44,464 nt of DNA from Clostridia bacterium (GTDB lineage Bacteria > Bacillota > Clostridia > Oscillospirales > Acutalibacteraceae). Shown piece by piece: positions 22,562-31,400 of the stretch (position 1 is its first letter; the number at the start of each line of letters is the position of its first letter). The position numbers and the translations under genes were made by a program. Location: contig JAGALQ010000002.1 of NCBI GenBank assembly GCA_017625095.1, positions 1-44,464 of the forward strand, in the 5' to 3' direction. The notes under the pieces are model-generated. The model ran no database searches. It was not told the DNA's origin and saw nothing but the letters and a program-made list of their open reading frames with translations.

Positions 22562-23548
22562 GTGGATAAATATACCCTCGGTTTTGATATCGGCGGCACA
22601 AAGTGTGCGGTTGTGCTCGGCAGAGGCGAAATTCCTGCCGAGATTTCGGATGATTTTATAATTGACAAAATTAAGTTTGATACTGTTCTGCACAGAGGCT
22701 GGAGAAAAATTGTTGATGAGCTGCTTGAAAGTGCACGTAAGATTCTTGAACGTAATAACGTAACCGCAGAGCAGGTCATTGCCTGCGGCATCAGCTGTGG
22801 CGGACCGCTTGACAGTAAGAAAGGCGTTATAATGTCACCGCCCAATCTGCCTGATTGGGATAATGTGCCTATAGTTGAGATGACGGAAAAAGCGCTCGGC
22901 ATCAGGACTTATCTGCAGAACGATGCAAATGCGTGTGCGCTTGCCGAATGGCGTTTCGGTGCAGGCAGAGGTACGGAAAATATGATCTTCCTTACATTCG
23001 GTACGGGTATGGGTGCAGGTCTGATTCTCGGCGGCAGACTGTACAGCGGCACCAACGATATGGCAGGTGAGGTCGGTCACATAAGAATGGCATCTGACGG
23101 ACCTGTCGGCTACGGTAAGAAAGGCTCTTTTGAGGGCTTTTGCAGCGGCGGCGGCATAGCGCAGCTCGCTAAACAGATTGTATTAAATAAGCTTTCAATC
23201 GGTGTTGTTCCCTCTTTTTGTAAGGATGAATCACAGCTTGATTCAATCACTGCTAAATCCGTTGCGCAGGCTGCCTGTGAAGGTGATGAAACGGCTATTG
23301 AGATTTACGGCATCTGCGGTGAATATCTGGGCAGAGGTTTGGCTGTCCTGATTGATATACTTAACCCTCAGGCGATTGTTATCGGCAGCATTTATCAGCG
23401 TTCATCGGCTCTGCTTCAGGAAAAAATGGAGGAGGCAATCAAGGCGGAGGCGCTTTCGCTATCGTCAGATGTGTGCAGGGTATTGCCTGCAACGCTCGGT
23501 GATTCGATAGGTGACTATGCGGCGCTCGGTGTAGCTTTTACGGATTGA
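22562..23548 (+). CDS. ROK family sugar kinase lacking the zinc-binding CxCGxxGC motif
   Basis: The protein has 328 residues. The N-terminal ATP-binding motif GFDIGGTKCAVV, the catalytic-loop LQNDANACALAEWRFGAGRG, LTFGTGMGAGLILGG and EVGHIRM are typical of ROK kinases. The usual CxCGxxGCxE zinc loop after EVGH is replaced by a cysteine-poor GYGKKGSFEGFCSGGG, so the structural zinc site appears lost while the catalytic Asp remains. The start is GTG at 22562 behind AGAGG; a GTG 9 bases upstream overlaps that site. The gene is followed 18 bases later by a SIS-domain isomerase, suggesting a kinase-isomerase pair for an amino sugar or heptose-like substrate (inference). Confidence 0.85.
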   Translation: MDKYTLGFDIGGTKCAVVLGRGEIPAEISDDFIIDKIKFDTVLHRGWRKIVDELLESARKILERNNVTAEQVIACGISCGGPLDSKKGVIMSPPNLPDWDNVPIVEMTEKALGIRTYLQNDANACALAEWRFGAGRGTENMIFLTFGTGMGAGLILGGRLYSGTNDMAGEVGHIRMASDGPVGYGKKGSFEGFCSGGGIAQLAKQIVLNKLSIGVVPSFCKDESQLDSITAKSVAQAACEGDETAIEIYGICGEYLGRGLAVLIDILNPQAIVIGSIYQRSSALLQEKMEEAIKAEALSLSSDVCRVLPATLGDSIGDYAALGVAFTD

Positions 23549-23566
23549 ACGGAGGAAATGTGAATT

Positions 23567-24184
23567 ATGACTTCAAATGAAATTTTTAAAGAACTTATCA
23601 GCCGCTATCCTGCTCTTGAAGTATGTGAGAATGAAATATACAGTTCGTATAAACTTATTAAAGATTGTTATGACGCAAACGGTAAGGTGCTCGCCTGCGG
23701 TAACGGCGGCAGTGCGGCTGATGCAGACCATATTGTCGGCGAATTGATGAAAGGCTTTCTTCTCGGCAGAAAGATAAATGAAAAGGCACTTAACGGTGAT
23801 GATGAAATACTCACTCATCTTCAGGGTGCTCTTCCCGCTGTGTCACTCAATGCACATTCAGCTTTGCTTACTGCTTTTGCCAATGACCTTGAATTTGATT
23901 ATGCCTATGCACAGCAGGTTTACGGTCTGGGCAACAAAGGCGACGTGCTTATTGCGCTGAGTACATCGGGCAATTCAGCAAGCGTTGTAAATGCTGTCAG
24001 GGCAGCTGCCGCAAAGGGCGTTAAAAGTATAGGCATTACCGGCAGTAAAGACAGTCTTATGAGCAAGAGCTGCGACGTTTGCATCAGACTTCCTGAAACC
24101 GAAACGTTCAAAATTCAGGAGCTTACACTTCCTGTTTATCACTGCCTTTGTGCAATGCTCGAAGCTGACTTTTTTATCAGCTGA
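23567..24184 (+). CDS. SIS-domain phosphosugar isomerase, GmhA-like
   Basis: The 205-residue protein has the GmhA/DiaA-type SIS fold: ACGNGGSAADADHIVGEL (sugar-phosphate-binding loop and the Glu), LSTSGNSASVVNAV (second phosphate loop), and a C-terminal IQELTLPVYHCLCAMLEADFF. In GmhA the equivalent of the last block is IQExH with two His; here the first position is Thr and only the second His is kept. GmhA converts sedoheptulose 7-phosphate to D-glycero-D-manno-heptose 7-phosphate; without other heptose genes nearby the substrate is uncertain. Strong ribosome-binding site GGAGG. Confidence 0.8.
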   Translation: MTSNEIFKELISRYPALEVCENEIYSSYKLIKDCYDANGKVLACGNGGSAADADHIVGELMKGFLLGRKINEKALNGDDEILTHLQGALPAVSLNAHSALLTAFANDLEFDYAYAQQVYGLGNKGDVLIALSTSGNSASVVNAVRAAAAKGVKSIGITGSKDSLMSKSCDVCIRLPETETFKIQELTLPVYHCLCAMLEADFFIS

Positions 24185-24212
24185 CACTAAGGACAAGTCA
24201 AGAATAAAAAAC

Positions 24213-24259
24213 AACCTCCCGACATATCAATGTAGCGATATGATTTTGGGAGGTTTTTA
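24213..24259 (+). promoter_or_regulatory. Hairpin that sequesters the spoIIID ribosome-binding site / intrinsic terminator
   Basis: AACCTCCC (24213-24220) pairs perfectly with GGGAGGTT (24248-24255), and an inner ATATC/GATAT stem extends the fold. The 3' arm is the Shine-Dalgarno sequence of spoIIID (GGGAGG, 8 bases before its TTG start) and is followed by a T run (24254-24258). Transcripts from the upstream ROK-SIS operon would thus terminate or hide the spoIIID start. A sequence resembling a sigma-E -10 (CATATCAAT, 24223-24231) lies in the loop. Confidence 0.65.
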
Positions 24260-24261
24260 TA

Positions 24262-24519
24262 TTGCATTTCATTGTTGAGGAAAGAGCAATAGAGCTTGGA
24301 AGGTATATTGTTGAAAACAACACTACGGTGCGTGCTGCCGCAAAACAGTACGGAATCAGCAAATCAACCGTACATATGGATGTTTCAAGGCGGCTCGAAA
24401 GACTTGATCCGATGCTTTATGAACAGGTGAGAGCGGTGCTGAATGTCAATAAAGCTCAGCGTCACATCAGGGGAGGCATTGCGACAAGAGAAAAATACAG
24501 GTCAGCTTCTCAAAAATAA
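24262..24519 (+). CDS. spoIIID: SpoIIID sporulation transcription factor
   Basis: The 85-residue protein matches SpoIIID closely: an N-terminal EERAIELGRYIVENNTTVRA, the helix-turn-helix AAKQYGISKSTVHMDVSRRL, and the C-terminal basic extension KAQRHIRGGIATREKYR that contacts DNA. SpoIIID acts in the mother cell after sigma-E to activate and repress many genes, including sigK. The start is TTG at 24262. The ribosome-binding site is embedded in a hairpin (see the leader entry), suggesting tight control. It marks the organism as an endospore former. Confidence 0.95.
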   Translation: MHFIVEERAIELGRYIVENNTTVRAAAKQYGISKSTVHMDVSRRLERLDPMLYEQVRAVLNVNKAQRHIRGGIATREKYRSASQK

Positions 24520-24540
24520 TTATATTTTTTCTTTAATGAC

Positions 24541-24569
24541 TTGAAGTTTGCGTTTTAATTATTTATAAT
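24541..24569 (+). promoter_or_regulatory. Promoter of the hprK operon
   Basis: TTGAAG (24541-24546), a 17-base spacer and TATAAT (24564-24569), 35 bases before the hprK start. Confidence 0.75.
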
Positions 24570-24604
24570 ATACCCAACTATCATTTGAAGGGAAGGGTAT
24601 AGAA

Positions 24605-25573
24605 TTGGCTTCCAAGTACTCGGTTTCGTTACAGAAAGTAATTGATGTCCACTCTTTTTCCGTGCTCTATACACCGTGTGACCCTGCTCAGATAATGCTC
24701 ACTATGCAGGAGGTAATCCGTCCCGGTCTCATTCTTTCGGGCTATGACGATTACTTCGATCCGGGCAGAGTTCAGTTTCTCGGTCTGACAGAAATTGAAT
24801 ATCTCCGCGGTATGTCGGATGAGCTTCGTGCAGAGCGTCTTGAGTTTTACCTCTCGCACAAGCCCGTTGTTTGTATTGCAACCCGTTCGCTCGAGCTTCC
24901 TGAGGAGTTCCTTCCGCTTGCCGAAAAATACGGTGTGCCCGTGCTTACCACCAAAGATTCAACATCGGGCTGTATGTCCACGCTGATATCGTTCCTCGGC
25001 GTTGAGCTTGCTCCCCGTATCACTCGTCACGGTGTTCTTGTTGAGGTTTACGGTGAAGGTGTGCTTATCCTCGGTGACAGCGGCGTAGGTAAGAGTGAAA
25101 CCGCACTTGAGCTTATCAAGAGGGGACACAGACTTATTGCTGACGATGCTGTTGAAATCCGCAAGGTTTCTTCGCGTACGCTCGTCGGCTCAGCTCCTGA
25201 CAATATCCGTCATTTTATCGAGGTCAGAGGTGTTGGTATAATTAACGCACGCAGACTTTTCGGTATGGGCTCCGTCAAGCTGACGGAAAAAATCGATATG
25301 GTTGTCGAGCTTGAACACTGGGATGTCGAAAAAATATATGACAGACTCGGTCTTGAAACGCAGTACACAGAGATTCTCGGCATAAATGTTCCGAGCACTG
25401 TTGTTCCCGTACGTCCCGGTCGAAATCTTTCGATCATTATTGAGGCAGCGGCAATGAACAACAGACAGCGTAAGCTCGGCTACAATGCGGCACGTGAGCT
25501 GCTTCACGGTCTGGGTATGGACGAGGATATTTCACCCAAACCCGAAGAAATGAAAATATGGCATGATGCCTGA
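24605..25573 (+). CDS. hprK: HPr kinase/phosphorylase
   Basis: The 322-residue protein has the full HprK layout: an N-terminal DRTGG-like domain (1-130), His142 in RHGVLVEV, the Walker A GDSGVGKS (157-164), the conserved signature around IEVRGVGIINAR (205-216) and the C-terminal RKLGYNAARELLHGLG. It phosphorylates Ser46 of HPr in response to fructose-1,6-bisphosphate and removes the phosphate when Pi is high, setting carbon catabolite repression. The start is TTG with GGAAGGG upstream. It leads an operon with glucokinase, murB, whiA and dnaE, linking sugar sensing to growth genes. Confidence 0.96.
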   Translation: MASKYSVSLQKVIDVHSFSVLYTPCDPAQIMLTMQEVIRPGLILSGYDDYFDPGRVQFLGLTEIEYLRGMSDELRAERLEFYLSHKPVVCIATRSLELPEEFLPLAEKYGVPVLTTKDSTSGCMSTLISFLGVELAPRITRHGVLVEVYGEGVLILGDSGVGKSETALELIKRGHRLIADDAVEIRKVSSRTLVGSAPDNIRHFIEVRGVGIINARRLFGMGSVKLTEKIDMVVELEHWDVEKIYDRLGLETQYTEILGINVPSTVVPVRPGRNLSIIIEAAAMNNRQRKLGYNAARELLHGLGMDEDISPKPEEMKIWHDA

Positions 25574-25606
25574 CCAATAAATCAAATTATTTGGAGGAAT
25601 TTTAAA

Positions 25607-26557
25607 ATGTACAGAGTAGGCGTAGATCTTGGCGGCACAAACATTGCCGTCGGTGTAGTAGACGATAATTTCAACATCATCGGCAGAGGCAAGATGAAGA
25701 CCAATGCTCCCCGTGATGCAAAGTTGATTTTTGACGATATCGCAACAGCAGTCAAAATGGCTGTTGAGGATGCTAACCTCAGACTTTTCGATATCGAATC
25801 AATCGGCATCGGTACACCCGGCTCGGTCAACAAAGAGCTCGGTATGATCGACTATGCAAACAATCTCGCTTTCGATCACGTTCCCGCAAAGGCTCTTCTT
25901 TTCGCAAGCCTCGGCATTGACAAGATTTATATTGATAACGATGCTAACTGTGCAGCCCTCGGTGAGGCTCTTGCAGGTGCAGGTAAGGATAAGGACAGCT
26001 TTGTTGCAATCACACTCGGCACAGGCGTCGGAAGCGGTATCGTTATTGACGGCAAGCTTGTAAACGGCTGTAACTATGCCGCAGGCGAAATGGGCCATAT
26101 GGTAATTGCAATGGACGGTGAGCAGTGTAACTGCGGCAGACGCGGCTGTTGGGAAAGATATGCTTCCGCTACAGCCCTCATTGCACAGACCAAGGATGCA
26201 ATGAAGAAGGATGTTGACAGCATAATGTGGGATCTTGTTGATAACAATATTGCAAGAGTCAGCGGCAGAACAGCATTCGATGCAATGCGCAAGGGTGACG
26301 CAACAGCTAAATCGGTTGTTGATAATTACATCCGCTATATCGCTGTAGGTCTTGTCAATGTCATCAATGCTCTTCAGCCTGATGTTATATGCATCGGCGG
26401 CGGTATCAGCCACGAGAAGGACAATCTCCTCGTTCCTCTGCGTAAGCACGTTGGTCGCGGCAGATACAGCATCTATTCAGAAAAGCAGACTGAGCTTTGC
26501 TGTGCAGTTCTCGGTAACGATGCCGGAATCATCGGTGCAGCTCTTCTTGATAAATAA
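25607..26557 (+). CDS. glcK: ROK family glucokinase
   Basis: The 316-residue protein has the complete ROK set: VGVDLGGTNIAVG (phosphate loop), IGIGTPGSV, the catalytic IDNDANCAALGE, TLGTGVGSGIVIDG, GEMGH and an intact zinc motif CNCGRRGCWE. This is the typical Firmicutes glucokinase that makes glucose 6-phosphate from free glucose. It lies 33 bases downstream of hprK with a strong TTGGAGGAA site, so sugar phosphorylation and HPr control are transcribed together. Compare the divergent ROK protein at 22562 that lacks the zinc motif. Confidence 0.9.
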   Translation: MYRVGVDLGGTNIAVGVVDDNFNIIGRGKMKTNAPRDAKLIFDDIATAVKMAVEDANLRLFDIESIGIGTPGSVNKELGMIDYANNLAFDHVPAKALLFASLGIDKIYIDNDANCAALGEALAGAGKDKDSFVAITLGTGVGSGIVIDGKLVNGCNYAAGEMGHMVIAMDGEQCNCGRRGCWERYASATALIAQTKDAMKKDVDSIMWDLVDNNIARVSGRTAFDAMRKGDATAKSVVDNYIRYIAVGLVNVINALQPDVICIGGGISHEKDNLLVPLRKHVGRGRYSIYSEKQTELCCAVLGNDAGIIGAALLDK

Positions 26558-26578
26558 TTAAGTTAGGCAGTTCGTGAA

Positions 26579-27487
26579 ATGAATAATACCGAAAGAATTA
26601 TTTCGGGTGTTGAAAAGGCGGGAATTGAGTACCGCCTTAACGCACCTATGTCAGAATATACTTCGTTCAAAACAGGCGGTCCTGCGGATGTTCTCATCCT
26701 GCCGAAAAATGAGCCTGAGCTGCGCAGAGTGCTCAGCCTTTGCAATGATGAGGAAATCAGACCCTTTATTTTCGGCAACGGATCTAATCTCCTTGTGTCG
26801 GATGACGGCATAAGGGGTGTTTCTGTGCGCCTTGCATCAAACTTTGATGATATCCGCTTGCTCAACGATGATATGATATTCTGCACCGCAGGCACAAAGC
26901 TTGCAAAACTTTGCAATTTTGCACTCGAAAACTCGCTCACCGGTCTTGAGTTTGCCTACGGAATCCCGGGCACTGCAGGCGGTGCGGCATATATGAATGC
27001 AGGTGCATACGGCGGTGAAATGAAGGACGTTCTCGTGTCGTGCAATCATCTCGATTATTCGGGCAACCCCGGCAGACTTACGGGCGACCAGCTTGGTTTG
27101 TCATACCGCCGCAGTGCATATACCGATAAGTATTTCGTCATTACAGGTATCACCGTAAAACTCGAGAAAGGCGATAAGGACGAAATCAATGCAAAGATGA
27201 AAGATATTCTTTCACGCCGTGTTGATAAGCAACCGCTTGATCTGCCGAGTGCAGGCAGCTTTTTCAAACGCCCAGAGGGTTATTTTGCAGGTGCTCTCAT
27301 TGAGCAGTGCGGTCTCAAAGGCTTCTCTGTCGGCGGTGCACAGGTCAGCGAAAAGCACGCGGGCTTTGTTGTCAACAAGGGTGGCGCAACAACCGCCGAG
27401 ATAATGGAGCTCGGAAAAACCGTAAGCGAAAAAGTGTTCAACGAAACAGGCGTAAAGCTTGAAATGGAAGTCAAATATATCGGGTAA
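26579..27487 (+). CDS. murB: UDP-N-acetylmuramate dehydrogenase (UDP-N-acetylenolpyruvoylglucosamine reductase)
   Basis: The 302-residue protein is a type II MurB. It has an FAD-binding start SEYTSFKTGGPADVLILP and FGNGSNLLVSDDGIRGV, then GLEFAYGIPGTAGGAAYMNAGAYGGEM, the catalytic Ser region LPSAGSFFKRPEGYFAGALIEQ (acid Ser in AGSFF), and a C-terminal AGFVVNKGGATTAEI with an EMEV end. It reduces the enolpyruvyl group to make UDP-MurNAc with NADPH. The gene starts 22 bases after glucokinase with a weak ribosome-binding site and ends 6 bases before whiA. Confidence 0.96.
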   Translation: MNNTERIISGVEKAGIEYRLNAPMSEYTSFKTGGPADVLILPKNEPELRRVLSLCNDEEIRPFIFGNGSNLLVSDDGIRGVSVRLASNFDDIRLLNDDMIFCTAGTKLAKLCNFALENSLTGLEFAYGIPGTAGGAAYMNAGAYGGEMKDVLVSCNHLDYSGNPGRLTGDQLGLSYRRSAYTDKYFVITGITVKLEKGDKDEINAKMKDILSRRVDKQPLDLPSAGSFFKRPEGYFAGALIEQCGLKGFSVGGAQVSEKHAGFVVNKGGATTAEIMELGKTVSEKVFNETGVKLEMEVKYIG

Positions 27488-27493
27488 TTTTTT

Positions 27494-28411
27494 ATGAATA
27501 ACGAAATACAGGAAAAGTCCTTTGCTGCAAGAGCAAAGGACGAAATATGTCTGATATCAGCCGACTTGCCGACCTGCTGCTACCACGCAATGTCCTACGG
27601 GCTGTTGCTGTGCGGCAGGTCTTTCAGTTCTTCTTCAATGATGATTGTGACTGAGCACGAAGGGACGGCAAATCTGTATGCTCAGGCTGTAGGCTCAATT
27701 ATCGGCACTCAGCCTGCCGTCAAGGTGTCGGATTCGGGTAAATACTCGGTTTCAGTTTCCCGTAAGGAGGACAGGCTCAAGGTGCTTTCTGCCTTCGGCA
27801 TTTCCGAAAAAACGGTTGGTGTGCGTATCAACAGAGCTAATATTACAGATGAGTGCTGTCACGCAGCCTTTGTGCGCGGCGCTTTTCTCGGCTGCTCAAC
27901 ACTCACAAGTCCGCAAAAAAGCTATCAGCTTGAGTTTCTTCTGCCTTATCTCCATCTGGCGGATGACCTGCTCAATCTTCTGCAGGAGCTCAACGTCACA
28001 CCTAAAATGGTGCGTCGCAGAAGCAGCTATGTTATCTACATCAAAAAAAGTGAAGTTATCGAGGATCTTCTTATGACAATAGGTGCTCAGAAGAGTGCGC
28101 TTGAAATAATGGAGATCAAAATCGAAAAAGATATGCGCAACAAAATAAACCGCAAGGTTAATTTTGAAACCGCAAATATCGACCGCTCTGTTGCGGCTGC
28201 AACAGAGCAGAGAGAAGCAATACGCAAGCTCAGGGCTGATAATCGGTTTGACGATTTGCCCGAAGAACTCAAGGAGCTTGCACAGCTCAGGGAAGAATAT
28301 CCCGAGGCAAGCCTGAAAGAGCTCGGAAGTCTGCTTTCCGTCAGCCTTTCACGCTCGGGTATTTATCACAGACTCAACAAAATCGTAAGCATTGCCAACA
28401 GTGCCGAATAA
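27494..28411 (+). CDS. whiA: WhiA DNA-binding regulator
   Basis: The 305-residue protein has the WhiA plan: an N-terminal LAGLIDADG-like domain (FVRGAFLGCSTLTSPQKSYQLEF) and a C-terminal helix-turn-helix with LREEYPEASLKELGSLLSVSLSRSGIYHRLNKI. WhiA acts in cell division and chromosome segregation in Firmicutes and in sporulation septation in actinobacteria. It starts 6 bases after murB with almost no Shine-Dalgarno sequence, implying translational coupling. In many Clostridia rapZ and yvcK lie between murB and whiA; both are absent here. Confidence 0.94.
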   Translation: MNNEIQEKSFAARAKDEICLISADLPTCCYHAMSYGLLLCGRSFSSSSMMIVTEHEGTANLYAQAVGSIIGTQPAVKVSDSGKYSVSVSRKEDRLKVLSAFGISEKTVGVRINRANITDECCHAAFVRGAFLGCSTLTSPQKSYQLEFLLPYLHLADDLLNLLQELNVTPKMVRRRSSYVIYIKKSEVIEDLLMTIGAQKSALEIMEIKIEKDMRNKINRKVNFETANIDRSVAAATEQREAIRKLRADNRFDDLPEELKELAQLREEYPEASLKELGSLLSVSLSRSGIYHRLNKIVSIANSAE

Positions 28412-28448
28412 ATTTTTTCAACTTTAAACCGAAGGGAGGGCTTGTTTA

Positions 28449-31400
28449 ATGTCCGGTTTTACACATCTGCATCTTCACAGTGAGTTCAGCCTGCTTGACG
28501 GCGCATGCCGCATCAGGCCGCTTATTGCTGCCGCAAAAAGTCTAGGTCAGACAAGCCTTGCCATAACTGACCACGGCGTAATGTTCGGCGCAATAAACTT
28601 TTATAAAGAAGCTGTGGCACAGGGAATCAAACCCATAATAGGCTGTGAAGTGTATGTTGCAGCAAGAACAAGGTTTGACAAGGTGCACGGTATTGATAAC
28701 GAAAGATATCACCTGATTCTCCTTGCCGAAAATGATATAGGCTACAGCAACCTTGTTAAAATCGTTTCTGATGCCTGGACTCAGGGGTTTTACTCCAAAC
28801 CGCGTGTTGACCGTGAGCTGCTTGAAAAATATCACGAGGGCATAATTGCCATGTCTGCCTGCCTTGCAGGTGAAATACCGCAGGCGCTTCTGCGGGGCGA
28901 TTATGATTCAGCCGTAAAAACAGCACAGTGGTACAGCGAAACATTCGGAAAAGACAACTTTTTTATCGAAATACAGAATCACGGAATCGAGGAAGAATTA
29001 AGAGTGCTTCCGCTTCTTAAACGTCTCTCAAGGGAGACGGGCATAGGTCTTGTTGCAACAAACGACGTTCACTATGTCCGTAAGGAAGATTCCAAAATCC
29101 AGCAGATTCTTATCTGTATACAGACCAACCACATCCTCGGTGAAAACACGGGCATTGAATTTGAAGCGGATGAGTTTTATCTCAAGAGCGAAGATGAGAT
29201 GAGGTCGCTTTTTGCCGATACACCCGAGGCTATTGAAAATACGGCAATTATTGCCGAACGCTGTAATCTGGATATCGAATTCGGCAACACAAAGCTTCCT
29301 AATTTTGATACACCCGGTAATGAAGATCACTTTGATTATTTTGCCCGTATGTGCCGTGAAGGCTTTGTTGAGCGTTACGGCAATTCTGCTCCGGAGAATT
29401 ACCGTGAGCGGCTTGAATACGAGCTTAATGTTATAAATACGATGGGCTATACGGATTATTATCTTATTGTCCATGATTTTGTGCGCTATGCAAAAAGTCG
29501 GGGTATTCCCGTCGGTCCGGGCAGAGGTTCGGGTGCAGGCAGCATCGCGGCTTATTGCATAGGCATTACAGGCATTGACCCAATGAAATACAACCTTCTT
29601 TTTGAGCGTTTTCTCAACCCCGAAAGAGTCAGTATGCCTGATTTCGATATAGATTTTTGCTATGAGCGCAGACACGAAGTTATCGATTATGTCATATCAA
29701 AATACGGCTCTGACCACGTTTCGCAGATCGTTACCTTCGGTACGCTTGCCGCAAAGGCTGCGGTACGCGACGCAGGCAGGGTAATGGGCTTGCCTTATGC
29801 AACTGTTGATGCCGTTGCAAAGCTGATTCCGTTTGAGCTTGGTGTAACGCTCGAAAAAGCACTTGCACGCTCATCCGAGCTTCGTTCAAGATATGAGAAC
29901 GATGAAACGGTAAGAGAGCTTATTGATAACTCAATGCAGATTGAAGGTATGCCTCGCCACGCATCAAAGCACGCGGCAGGTGTTGTTATCACCCGTGATC
30001 CTGTTAAGGATTATGTGCCGCTTGCGCTCAGTGACGAGTTTGTAGTTACTCAATACACAATGACATCACTTGAAGAACTCGGTCTTCTCAAAATGGATTT
30101 TCTCGGTCTTAAAACATTGACCGTTATTTCCGATGCCGAAAAGGCGGTTAAGGAAATTGAGCCGACATTTGATATCGAAAATATACCGCTTGATGACCCC
30201 GAAACCTATGGGATTTTTTCTTCAGGTCAGACCTACGGTGTATTTCAGTTTGAATCCGCAGGTATGCGATCTGTTCTTGCAAGAATAAAGCCTGAAAACC
30301 TCGAGGATCTGATAGCAGTAATTTCTCTTTACAGACCCGGTCCGATGGATTCTATCGACACTTATATACAAAACAGACGCAATCCGCAAAAAACAGTTTA
30401 TAAATCGGACAAGCTAAAGCCAATACTTTCTGTTACACACGGCTGTATGATTTATCAGGAGCAGGTTATGCAGGTTTTCCGCGAGCTTGCAGGCTACTCT
30501 TACGGCAGAGCTGATGTTGTGCGCCGTGCAATGTCCAAAAAAAAGCACGACGTTATGGAAAAAGAGCGTGTAACCTTTATTGAGGGCGCATCACGCAACG
30601 GAATTGACCCTGCGGCGGCAAATTCGATTTTTGAGGATATGTCCTCGTTTGCTTCGTATGCGTTCAACAAATCTCACGCTGCGGCTTATTCGCTTGTTGC
30701 CTATCGCACTGCATGGCTCAAACGCCACTATCCTGCGCAGTTTATGGCGGCTCTGCTGACAAGCGTGCTTGACCAGACTGCAAAGGTCAGCAGTTATATC
30801 AATGAATGTGAGCGGCTCGGAATAAGAGTGCAGGCACCCGATGTCAATTCAAGCTTTGCAGGCTTTGTCGCTAAGGACGGCAGAATACTTTTCGGTTTGC
30901 TTGCCATCAAAAATCTCGGCAGGGGACTTATTGCGGCAATTGTTGAAGAGCGTGAGAAAAACGGCAGGTTTGACAGCTTTTACAGCTTCTGCAAACGCGT
31001 TTACGGTCGCAATTTCAACCGACGTGCAGTTGAAAGTCTGATATACAGCGGTGCGCTTGACAGCCTTGGTCTTAACAGAAGACAGATGCTGATTATGCTG
31101 CCGTCAATTCTCTCGGAGCTTGAAAGCGACAGAAACGGTGCTCTGAGCGGTCAGATGAATTTCTTTACCCTTCTCGGCGAGGAAAGCGGTGCGGGTCCCG
31201 ATATCCCCGATGCCGAGGAATTGCCCGACGATGAAAAGCTTCTGCGTGAAAAAGAGGTTGTGGGCTTTTATGTCAGCGGACATCCTATGGCAGGGTACAG
31301 AAAACTTGCCGAAAAGCTCGGATGTGCTGAAATATTTGACCTGACCGAATCGGAAAGCTATGAAGATAACGCAAAAGTAACAGTTTTGGGTATAATAACC

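Noticed and set aside
22450-22902. N-terminal extension of the YetF-like gene
   Set aside because: The extension overlaps the divergent ROK gene and promoter and resembles no YetF start; a strong GGAGG precedes the internal ATG at 22449.
25799-26449. 216-codon leftward open frame
   Set aside because: It is the complement of the glucokinase gene; its Cys/Asn-rich composition is typical of a shadow frame.
29028-29675. 215-codon leftward open frame
   Set aside because: It is antisense to dnaE polymerase motifs with no ribosome-binding site.
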